A stretch of DNA of 6,413 bases, taken from positions 1 to 6,413 of the forward strand of contig CATXYA010000104.1 in NCBI GenBank assembly GCA_958403605.1, given 5' to 3'. Below are positions 1 through 4,182 of this stretch, in pieces (position 1 is the stretch's first letter; the number at the start of each line of letters is the position of its first letter). The stretch comes from an uncultured Oscillospiraceae bacterium. Its GTDB lineage: Bacteria > Bacillota > Clostridia > Oscillospirales > Ruminococcaceae. The notes under the pieces were generated by a model. The model ran no database searches, had not been told where the DNA came from, and saw nothing but the letters and a program-made list of their open reading frames with translations. Position numbers and translations under genes: made by a program.

Positions 1-55
1 CCCGGTGGGGGAAGGTGGACGGCGTGTAACGCCGGACGGATGAGGGGGCGCCCGC
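1..55 (+). repeat. Dispersed palindromic repeat, copy A (cut by window edge)
   Basis: This is the truncated first copy of a repeat seen three times in the window (also at 3332-3385, inverted, and 3596-3648). The shared plan is a first hairpin with C5/G5 arms and a 3-base loop, then AAGGTG, a second hairpin of variable sequence, and a conserved tail CGGATGAGGGGGCG. Here only the loop and right arm of hairpin 1 remain (bases 4-15). Hairpin 2 is GGCGT/ACGCC with loop GTA (21-33), and the tail starts at 37. The tail runs on into CGCCCGC, as in copy B. I infer a genome-wide intergenic repeat family. Confidence 0.8.
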
Positions 56-78
56 CAGCGTTCCCTGCTATTCGTAGC

Positions 79-95
79 GGCGGCCATTGGCCGCC
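79..95. repeat. Short GC-rich hairpin
   Basis: A perfect 7-bp inverted repeat, GGCGGCC/GGCCGCC, with a 3-base ATT loop. No T-run follows on either strand, so it is not a convincing terminator. It lies between repeat copy A and the superoxide reductase terminator and may be an outer part of the repeat. Apart from these elements, bases 56-130 show nothing I can name. Confidence 0.35.
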
Positions 96-126
96 GGGCC
101 GCGCATCCCACTCAAAAACACATCAC

Positions 127-167
127 AAAAGGCGCGCGGGCAAAGTTTTGCCCGCGCGCCCCTTTTT
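127..167. terminator. Intrinsic terminator after the superoxide reductase gene, possibly bidirectional
   Basis: A 13-bp stem (131-143 with 148-160, starting GGCGCGCGGGC) closes a 4-base loop. On the minus strand it lies about 16 bases past the stop codon at 176 and is followed by TTTTG (130-126). On the plus strand it is followed by CCTTTTTCC (161-169), so it could also stop transcription entering from the left. Confidence 0.8.
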
Positions 168-175
168 CCTCTCGG

Positions 176-550
176 TCAGGCCTCGGCCTTCCACAGCTTG
201 TGCAGATTGCACAGCGCATAGACGGCGCGCACCTGCTCGCCCGGCGCCAGCGCAAAGGTGGCCTCGGGCGTCCCCGTGGGGCACAGCGGGCGCACGCTGA
301 AGCCCCGGTCCGTCTCCAGCAGGATCCACTCGATCCAATGGTCCTCGCCCATGGGATGGGCCACCTCGCCCACGCGGGCGCGCACCAAGCCGTCCTGCAC
401 GGTGAACACCGGCACGTGCTTTTCCTGCGCGCCGTCAGACACACCCGCTTCCATCAGGCGCAGCGCGCTGCCGCAGCAGCAGGACGCCTGGTTTTCCCCG
501 CTCAAATACAGGACGACCTCGCCCGTGGATTCGTTTTGATAAATTTTCAT
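176..550 (-). CDS. Superoxide reductase (desulfoferrodoxin/neelaredoxin family) with degraded N-terminal iron site
   Basis: This 124-residue protein should reduce superoxide to hydrogen peroxide in the cytoplasm, using a mononuclear Fe(His4Cys) centre. Every expected centre II ligand is present: His45 in EKHVPV, His65 and His71 in HPMGEDHWIEW, and Cys114 and His117 in CNLHKLWK. The conserved catalytic-loop pair Glu43-Lys44 also precedes His45. The N-terminus still aligns with the desulforedoxin domain, but the first Cys pair (C-x-x-C) is replaced by Asn6 and Thr9. Only the second Cys pair (24-26, CCC) remains, so the FeS4 centre I cannot form as in class I enzymes. It therefore resembles the class III/Treponema type. 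The ATG at 550 has AGGAGGAG (564-557) six bases upstream. The gene is probably co-transcribed with the lipoprotein gene upstream, since the 95-base gap shows no terminator. Confidence 0.93.
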   Translation of the reverse strand: MKIYQNESTGEVVLYLSGENQASCCCGSALRLMEAGVSDGAQEKHVPVFTVQDGLVRARVGEVAHPMGEDHWIEWILLETDRGFSVRPLCPTGTPEATFALAPGEQVRAVYALCNLHKLWKAEA

Positions 551-607
551 ACCGTTCTCCTCCTAGATGATTCCTGGATAAGATTAGGGTGCCCCAAAGA
601 GAACGGT
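551..607 (-). promoter_or_regulatory. Leader with long-range inverted repeat covering the superoxide reductase ribosome binding site
   Basis: GAGAACGGT directly precedes the start codon (559-551 on the minus strand). Its exact complement ACCGTTCTC lies 39 bases upstream (607-599), giving a perfect 9-bp stem. An inner CCTA/TAGG pairing (588-585 with 565-562) takes in the start of the Shine-Dalgarno AGGAGG. In the mRNA both pairings would occlude the ribosome binding site. The same dyad could instead be a DNA operator. No convincing -35/-10 pair was found here. Confidence 0.4.
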
Positions 608-645
608 TTATGAGCGGAAAAGCCTCCCCCGCCTTTTCTTTCCCC

Positions 646-1419
646 TCATTTTTCCAGCTTTGCCACCCGCAGCGCACCGTCTACCTCCACGGCCACGTCT
701 TCGCTGCCTGGGATGCCGTACACCGCGCCGTAGGTGCGCTGAACGCGCTGCTGGCGCGACAGGGGCCCGGGCGTGATCTCGATGGCCGCCAGCTCCGCTT
801 TCGGGATCTCTTGCCCCGTCTCGCCGTCGAACACCAGCGTGCGCGCCAGCATGCCCAGGTAAGCGTCCGTCTCGGCGGCGGCATCCTGCGTCACGCGGTA
901 GCGTGTTTCCCCGTGCACCAGCACGCGGCAGTCCTGCGCCAGAGTCCAGGCGTCCTCCGGGGCTGCGGCTTTCGGGGCGAAAGGCATCTCCGGCGGCTGC
1001 TGCGTCAGTGGGTGCAGTACGTTGTCGACCTCCACCAGCAGGGCGGTTTCATCCTCCGCGTCCGCATAAACATGATAATAAGCCACCACCTGAGCGGGCG
1101 TGCCCGCCGCCAGCTGCTGCGCGGCTTCCACATCGTCCAGGGGCGTTTGGCCCAATACCGCACCGCTGCCGTCTACTACCAGCCAGCGCTCCACCGTGCC
1201 CGTCCAGGCGTCCCGCCGCCCGGCGCCCACGCTTTGGGCACCGATGTAAAACGTCTCGTTTTCCCGTTCCAGACAGGCGGCGTCGGACGCCAGGGTGTAA
1301 ACATCCTTGTCCGCCGCTGCCGCGCGGTGGGCGGCCTGCAGCAGCCCGGTGCCCGAACAGCTGCACAGCACCAGCGCACATAGGCAGCTTGCCAGCGTCA
1401 AAATCCCGTTCTTTTTCAT
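646..1419 (-). CDS. Putative lipoprotein with two tandem copies of an unrecognised ~98-residue domain
   Basis: The function is unknown. The 257-residue product starts with a lipoprotein signal peptide: Lys2-Lys3, a hydrophobic stretch to about residue 17, then lipobox L-C-S-C with the lipidated Cys at 21. It should be anchored on the outer face of the membrane. The mature part appears duplicated. Residues 41-138 and 158-255 share the same order of landmarks: TLA-x-D, ET-x-Y, R-x-L-V-x-DG near the middle, a Y-x-x-V-Y segment, and a closing V-E-V-D-x-x-L. A Pro/Ala-rich spacer (about 139-157) separates them. I chose the ATG at 1419, with AGGAG 11 bases upstream. An in-frame GTG at 1431 would add four residues, but it sits only one base from that Shine-Dalgarno. 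The gene is divergent from the channel operon and lies upstream of superoxide reductase. Confidence 0.8.
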   Translation of the reverse strand: MKKNGILTLASCLCALVLCSCSGTGLLQAAHRAAAADKDVYTLASDAACLERENETFYIGAQSVGAGRRDAWTGTVERWLVVDGSGAVLGQTPLDDVEAAQQLAAGTPAQVVAYYHVYADAEDETALLVEVDNVLHPLTQQPPEMPFAPKAAAPEDAWTLAQDCRVLVHGETRYRVTQDAAAETDAYLGMLARTLVFDGETGQEIPKAELAAIEITPGPLSRQQRVQRTYGAVYGIPGSEDVAVEVDGALRVAKLEK

Positions 1420-1452
1420 CAGATCCCACACTCCTTTTGTTCATTTGTGTCC

Positions 1453-1477
1453 ATTCTACAAAGGATTTGTAAAGAAT
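1453..1477. promoter_or_regulatory. Dyad-symmetric operator candidate in the divergent control region
   Basis: TACAAA-GGA-TTTGTA (1457-1471) is a perfect 6-3-6 inverted repeat. It extends to ATTCTACAAA on the left and, with a 2-base insertion, to GAAT on the right. On the minus strand it contains TAGAAT (1458-1453), a possible -10 box for the lipoprotein gene, although no good -35 is seen. A regulator bound here would sit about 25 bases from the plus-strand -35 and could affect both promoters. It lies in an AT-rich patch of otherwise GC-rich DNA. Confidence 0.4.
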
Positions 1478-1499
1478 TTCTAAGGATGGGGCGCAGAAT

Positions 1500-1529
1500 T
1501 TGCGAAACCGCGCCGGTTCGTGGTACAAT
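1500..1529 (+). promoter_or_regulatory. Sigma-A type promoter for the channel/lipoprotein operon
   Basis: A -10 box TACAAT (1524-1529) carries an extended -10 TG (1521-1522). The -35-like TTGCGA (1500-1505) lies at 18-base spacing. The start codon chosen for the channel is 29 bases past the -10, leaving room for a short leader with its Shine-Dalgarno. This position also argues against the upstream in-frame GTG at 1520, which overlaps the promoter. Confidence 0.6.
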
Positions 1530-1558
1530 ATCCCTATCATGACAAAGGAGGCGGTATC

Positions 1559-2605
1559 TTGGCATACGTCTATGCGGCGCTGTTTGTATTGGCTTCGGTG
1601 CTGGCGGCGTTTTTAGCAGCCCGCTTCCTGGGCCCCGCCGTTGCCAAGCTGGCCCGCCGCTTCGACCACCCCGCCATCGCCGAAGCCGCCGAGGCCTTTC
1701 TGCGCCCGGCGGCCTACAGCCTCATTGCGTTGGGCATTTACGGCGGCGTCTCGCTGCTGCCCGACGAGGCCCTGCAGCGTTTGACCATTCTCGCCGTCAC
1801 CGGTACGGCCTGCGCTGTGGCCTGCATCTGCTTTTGCGCCTGGGGCCTGGTGCGGGCGGCCTGCGTGGTGCCGCAGCTGATCTTGGGCGTGGGCGAAAAG
1901 CTCGAGCTCGGCACGGGCCGCGCCCTTGCCAATTTTCTCACCCGCATCGTCCAGGGCATCATTCTGCTGATTGCCGCGGCCATGGTGCTGGACCAGCTGC
2001 ACATGAACATCAACGGCGTGCTCACCGGCCTGGGGCTGGGCGGTCTCTCCTTCGCTTTGGCCGGGCAGGACCTGATCAGCAACTTCTTCGGCGGCATCAT
2101 CCTCATCACCGAGCGGCCCTTTGAGATCGGCGATTGGGTGGCCATGCCCGACGCCGAGGGCACCGTGGAGGATATCACGCTGCGCTGCACAAAGATCCGC
2201 ACGCTGGACAATGCCCTTGTCACTGTGCCCAACCAGAAATTCACCGCCGGGGCCATCACCAACTGGTCGCGGCTGACCGCGCGGCTGGTGCAGTATACCC
2301 TCAATCTCTCCTATGACACCCCGCCGGACGCGGTGCGCGCCGTGTCGGCGGACCTGCGCCGCACTCTGGCCGCCGAACCCGGCGTGCAGGGCGATACCGT
2401 ACAGGTGCGCATGACGGACATCAGCGCCGACGGGCTGACGCTGTTTTTGCAGTTTTACCTCGCTACCGCCGATCTGGCGGACGCCCGCGCCCAGCGGGAA
2501 GCGCTGAATCTGCGCACCTTGGACGTGCTGGCCGCCCATGGCGTGCGGCTGGCTTATCCGGGCCGTGAAGTCCGTCTCCACGGCGCCGAAGGGAAAGGAA
2601 TTTAA
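1559..2605 (+). CDS. MscS-family small-conductance mechanosensitive channel
   Basis: This membrane channel is expected to open under membrane tension and release solutes during hypo-osmotic shock. I chose the TTG start at 1559 because AAAGGAGG (1544-1551) lies seven bases upstream; this gives 348 residues. Helices are likely at about 3-24, 51-67, 76-98 and 126-144. The pore helix follows at about 153-183, with the Gly/Ala-rich G-L-G-L-G-G-L-S-F-A-L-A-G-Q-D and N-F-F-G-G-I pattern typical of the family. Next come E-R-P-F-E-I-G-D-W-V and the beta domain, with E-G-T-V-E-D-I and V-P-N-Q-K-F. The C-terminal alpha/beta domain ends about residue 340. Five predicted membrane spans make it somewhat longer than E. 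coli MscS (286 residues, three spans). It is the first gene of an operon, ending three bases before the next gene. Confidence 0.93.
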   Translation: MAYVYAALFVLASVLAAFLAARFLGPAVAKLARRFDHPAIAEAAEAFLRPAAYSLIALGIYGGVSLLPDEALQRLTILAVTGTACAVACICFCAWGLVRAACVVPQLILGVGEKLELGTGRALANFLTRIVQGIILLIAAAMVLDQLHMNINGVLTGLGLGGLSFALAGQDLISNFFGGIILITERPFEIGDWVAMPDAEGTVEDITLRCTKIRTLDNALVTVPNQKFTAGAITNWSRLTARLVQYTLNLSYDTPPDAVRAVSADLRRTLAAEPGVQGDTVQVRMTDISADGLTLFLQFYLATADLADARAQREALNLRTLDVLAAHGVRLAYPGREVRLHGAEGKGI

Positions 2606-2608
2606 ACG

Positions 2609-3262
2609 ATGAAACGAACCCTCACGCTCGCTTTCGCCCTGGCGCTGCTGCTGACCGCCTGCGGCAAAGCGCCTGCCTCTTCCACGCCCGCCCCCTCCTC
2701 CAGCAGCGCGCCCGCCGCCTCGGCCAGCGCGCCCATAAAGGACGTGGTGCCGCCGGAGGACTCCAGCGCCGGCAGCAGCTCCTCCGCCCCCGCCGTGGAG
2801 CTGGAACAAAAATGCTTTGTCTCGCTGCCTGTACAGAACGGGGACAAGCAGGGCCTTTTGGTGCTGCAGGTGCCCGCGGAGTGGGAATATGACAACCGCG
2901 TCACCTTCAGCCAGGACGGCAAAAAGGTGGCCGAGGCCAAGGCCCTGTGGACGGCGGGCAGCGGCGACGCGCCCTTCACCGCGGAAATGACGGAGGCCTA
3001 CGAGAACCACGACGGCTATTTCCCCGAGGGCTACGGCCTGATGGGCACCGTGGAGGGCGCGGCAAACGGCCACAAGACCCGCACTTACTGCTATAAGACC
3101 TGGCCGGACGACGCCGACGAGCCGTGGTATCCCCGCTATACCTTCCTGGCGCTGGACGGCTACGTGGTGGAACTGGATTTTTACACCACCAGCGAGACGC
3201 CGGACACGGCGCTGTATGACGCCATTTTGGCCTCAGCGGAGCTGCACTTCGCGGAGGACTGA
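2609..3262 (+). CDS. Putative lipoprotein with Ser/Ala/Pro linker, function unknown
   Basis: The 217-residue product has a clear lipoprotein signal: Lys2-Arg3, a Leu/Ala-rich core, and lipobox L-T-A-C with Cys18. A low-complexity Ser/Ala/Pro linker (about 21-63) should hold the folded domain away from the membrane, perhaps within the cell wall. The folded part (about 64-217) is rich in aromatic and acidic residues, with Cys69 and Cys161 as a possible disulfide. The segment L-L-V-L-Q-V-P-A-E-W resembles the start of many clostridial surface beta domains, but I do not recognise the family. The gene begins three bases after the channel stop, with AAAGGAA about eight bases before its ATG, and ends just before a strong terminator. 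Co-expression with the channel suggests an envelope role, but this is inference. Confidence 0.85.
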   Translation: MKRTLTLAFALALLLTACGKAPASSTPAPSSSSAPAASASAPIKDVVPPEDSSAGSSSSAPAVELEQKCFVSLPVQNGDKQGLLVLQVPAEWEYDNRVTFSQDGKKVAEAKALWTAGSGDAPFTAEMTEAYENHDGYFPEGYGLMGTVEGAANGHKTRTYCYKTWPDDADEPWYPRYTFLALDGYVVELDFYTTSETPDTALYDAILASAELHFAED

Positions 3263-3280
3263 ACTTTTTCATAAAGCCAA

Positions 3281-3311
3281 GGGGCGCGTTGCAAAACGCG
3301 CCCCTTTTTTT
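3281..3311 (+). terminator. Intrinsic terminator of the channel/lipoprotein operon
   Basis: A perfect 10-bp stem GGGGCGCGTT/AACGCGCCCC (3281-3290 with 3295-3304) closes a GCAA tetraloop of the stable GNRA type. A run of seven T follows (3305-3311). It lies 18 bases after the lipoprotein stop codon. An A-A before and T-T after can extend the stem. Confidence 0.95.
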
Positions 3312-3331
3312 GCGGTGGAGCGGGCAGGTGT

Positions 3332-3385
3332 GCGGGCGCCCCCTCATCCGGCGCTGCGCGCCACCTTCCCCCACCGGGGGAAGGC
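3332..3385 (-). repeat. Dispersed palindromic repeat, copy B (inverted)
   Basis: Read on the minus strand, this is a full copy of the repeat at 1-55. Hairpin 1 is a perfect 9-bp stem CCTTCCCCC/GGGGGAAGG with a 3-base loop (3364-3384). Hairpin 2 is GGCGC/GCGCC with a 3-base loop (3350-3362). The tail CGGATGAGGGGGCGCCCGC occupies 3350-3332. Hairpin 2 differs in sequence from copy A but keeps the same stem length and loop size. It is opposite in orientation to copies A and C. Confidence 0.85.
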
Positions 3386-3426
3386 GGTGCCGTCCAAGAG
3401 CCGTCAGGCGATTGGAACACGGCACC
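3386..3426. repeat. Long interrupted hairpin in the core
   Basis: The arms GGTGCCGT (3386-3393) and ACGGCACC (3419-3426) pair perfectly. Next come CCAA/TTGG (3394-3397 with 3412-3415), opposite a 3-base bulge AAC. A symmetrical GA/GA internal loop follows, then GCC/GGC (3400-3402 with 3407-3409) around a GTCA loop. Fifteen Watson-Crick pairs with a tandem GA motif look like structured RNA rather than a simple palindrome. Confidence 0.55.
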
Positions 3427-3440
3427 CCTGCACAGGACGT

Positions 3441-3469
3441 CTGCGGAGGACCGGAACGGTTCTCCGCAG
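3441..3469. repeat. 13-bp hairpin with GAA loop
   Basis: CTGCGGAG pairs with CTCCGCAG (3441-3448 with 3462-3469). The stem continues as GACCG/CGGTT, with one G-T wobble, to a GAA loop at 3454-3456. No T-run follows directly; a T-rich stretch begins 31 bases later at 3500. It is the most stable-looking fold in the core. Confidence 0.6.
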
Positions 3470-3502
3470 CAACGGCCCACTGCTGGCGGCTACTGCTGGT
3501 TT

Positions 3503-3532
3503 TTGTTTTTCCTTGCATTCGCGGAAAAACAA
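3503..3532. repeat. 10-bp inverted repeat TTGTTTTTCC/GGAAAAACAA
   Basis: Perfect arms at 3503-3512 and 3523-3532 enclose a 10-base loop. The first arm follows two direct copies of ACTGCTGG (3479-3486 and 3492-3499). The T-rich left arm could act as a weak plus-strand stop signal, but no strong hairpin lies immediately before it. Confidence 0.5.
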
Positions 3533-3544
3533 CGTAGCTAACCG

Positions 3545-3590
3545 CTTACTTAAAAATTTCCACAAGTAAGAGCAGGGCGGCGTGCCGCCC
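3545..3590. repeat. Two further small hairpins before repeat copy C
   Basis: CTTACTT (3545-3551) pairs with AAGTAAG (3564-3570) around a 12-base AT-rich loop. GGGCGGC (3575-3581) pairs with GCCGCCC (3584-3590) around a GT turn. They continue the chain of inverted repeats up to the first arm of copy C. Confidence 0.5.
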
Positions 3591-3595
3591 GCGTT

Positions 3596-3648
3596 GCCTT
3601 CCCCCGGTGGGGGAAGGTGCTGAACGAAGTGAAGCGGATGAGGGGGCG
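3596..3648 (+). repeat. Dispersed palindromic repeat, copy C
   Basis: Hairpin 1 is the same perfect 9-bp CCTTCCCCC/GGGGGAAGG stem as in copy B (3597-3617, loop GGT). Hairpin 2 is GCTGAAC/GTGAAGC around a GAA loop (3619-3635). It has a tandem G-A mismatch in the stem, and its sequence is quite different from copies A and B. The tail CGGATGAGGGGGCG ends at 3648. A short GAGGG/TCCTC stem followed by seven T (3654-3660) could make its end a weak plus-strand terminator. Bases 3661-3730 are pyrimidine-rich, with no gene visible. Confidence 0.85.
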
Positions 3649-3714
3649 TCCTCCTTTTTTTCCTGCACCGCGCGGCGTGCCGTGCCGCCCTTTTCCACTT
3701 CCTTTTTCTTCCGC

Positions 3715-3783
3715 AAAAATTTTTTCTTCTCCCACTTGACAAGTGGTAGTATAGGGTATATATTGTGTATATCGTATATATAC
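3715..3783 (+). promoter_or_regulatory. Promoter and operator region of the GntR/ABC operon
   Basis: A consensus -35 TTGACA (3736-3741) and -10 TATATT (3759-3764) have ideal 17-base spacing. An A5T6 tract (about 3715-3726) upstream could act as an UP-like or curved element. Two dyads overlap the promoter. CCACTT-GAC-AAGTGG (3732-3746) covers the -35. GTATATA...TATATAC (3756-3762 with 3777-3783), which includes the perfect palindrome GTATATATAC (3774-3783), covers the -10 and start site. Such TA-rich dyads are plausible binding sites for the GntR/YtrA-type repressor encoded just downstream, so autoregulation is inferred. Confidence 0.75.
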
Positions 3784-3805
3784 GCTTTTTTCAGCGAGGT
3801 ACCGC

Positions 3806-4180
3806 ATGGATGTCATCATCAGCAATGCCAGTGACAAGCCCATCTATGAGCAGATCACCGAGCAGATCAAAAGCCAGATCCTTTCCGGCACGCTGCGGGC
3901 GGGGGACGCCCTGCCCAGCATGCGGGTGCTGGCCAAGGAACTGCGCATCAGCGTTATCACCACCAAGCGCGCTTATGAAGAGCTGGAGCGGGACGGCTTT
4001 TTAGAGACCGTCAGCGGCAAAGGCAGCTTCGTGGCGCAGAAAAACACCGAATTTCTGCGGGAGGAAGCCCTGCGCCGCATGGAGCAGGCCCTGCAGGAAG
4101 CCGTGGACATCGCGCGCCGCAGCGCCATTCCGGCCAGCGAAGTGCGCGAGGCACTGTCCGTCTTATTAGAGGGAGAATAA
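3806..4180 (+). CDS. GntR-family transcriptional regulator, YtrA subfamily
   Basis: This is a DNA-binding repressor, probably of its own operon. Residues 12-77 form the GntR winged helix-turn-helix: P-I-Y-E-Q-I start, G-D-A-L-P-S-M-R-x-L-A, the recognition region around residues 48-60, and the wing with G-K-G-S-F-V. Only about 47 mostly helical residues follow. This short tail, with no FCD, UTRA or aminotransferase domain, defines the YtrA subfamily, whose members usually sit beside ABC transporter genes and dimerise through the tail. The total of 124 residues is normal. The ATG at 3806 has GAGG (3796-3799) six bases upstream. The stop is two bases from the ABC ATPase start. The inducer cannot be read from the sequence; known relatives respond to cell-envelope antibiotics or toxic peptides. 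Confidence 0.93.
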   Translation: MDVIISNASDKPIYEQITEQIKSQILSGTLRAGDALPSMRVLAKELRISVITTKRAYEELERDGFLETVSGKGSFVAQKNTEFLREEALRRMEQALQEAVDIARRSAIPASEVREALSVLLEGE

Positions 4181-4182
4181 TT

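Larger units (their letters stand above)
3332..3648. mobile_element. Candidate MITE-like composite: inverted repeat copies B and C bracketing a hairpin-rich core
   Basis: Copies B and C face away from each other, so the 317-base unit begins with the tail complement CGCCCCCTCATCCG and ends with CGGATGAGGGGGCG. This resembles terminal inverted repeats of about 53 bases. The core (3386-3595) contains no credible reading frame but at least five inverted repeats. No transposase is present and I see no clear target-site duplication at the edges. A chance pairing of two independent repeat insertions is the main alternative. Confidence 0.4.

Noticed and set aside
616..638. Hairpin GAAAAG/CTTTTC downstream of the duplicated lipoprotein as a terminator
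   Set aside because: Only six pairs with a 10-base loop and no T-run on the minus strand, so read-through into the superoxide reductase gene is more likely.
589..1383. A 264-codon plus-strand frame opposite the duplicated lipoprotein
   Set aside because: The minus-strand frame has a lipobox signal, a Shine-Dalgarno and internal repeats; the plus-strand product is His/Arg/Gln-rich with no start signal.
1520..1558. N-terminal extension of the channel gene from the GTG at 1520
   Set aside because: The GTG overlaps the -10 promoter and has no Shine-Dalgarno; the TTG at 1559 has an ideal AAAGGAGG.
1613..3073. A 486-codon open frame on the minus strand opposite the channel and lipoprotein genes
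   Set aside because: It is antisense to a clear MscS-family gene, rich in Gly/Ala/Arg/Gln/His low-complexity sequence, shows no domain, and crosses the boundary of two real genes. It is a by-product of high GC.
3216..3569. Small frames across the repeat region on both strands
   Set aside because: They run through terminator and palindromic repeat sequence, lack ribosome binding sites, and translate repeat DNA into Arg/Pro-rich peptides.
3332..3648. CRISPR array
   Set aside because: Only two copies, in opposite orientation, with no regular spacers and no cas genes.
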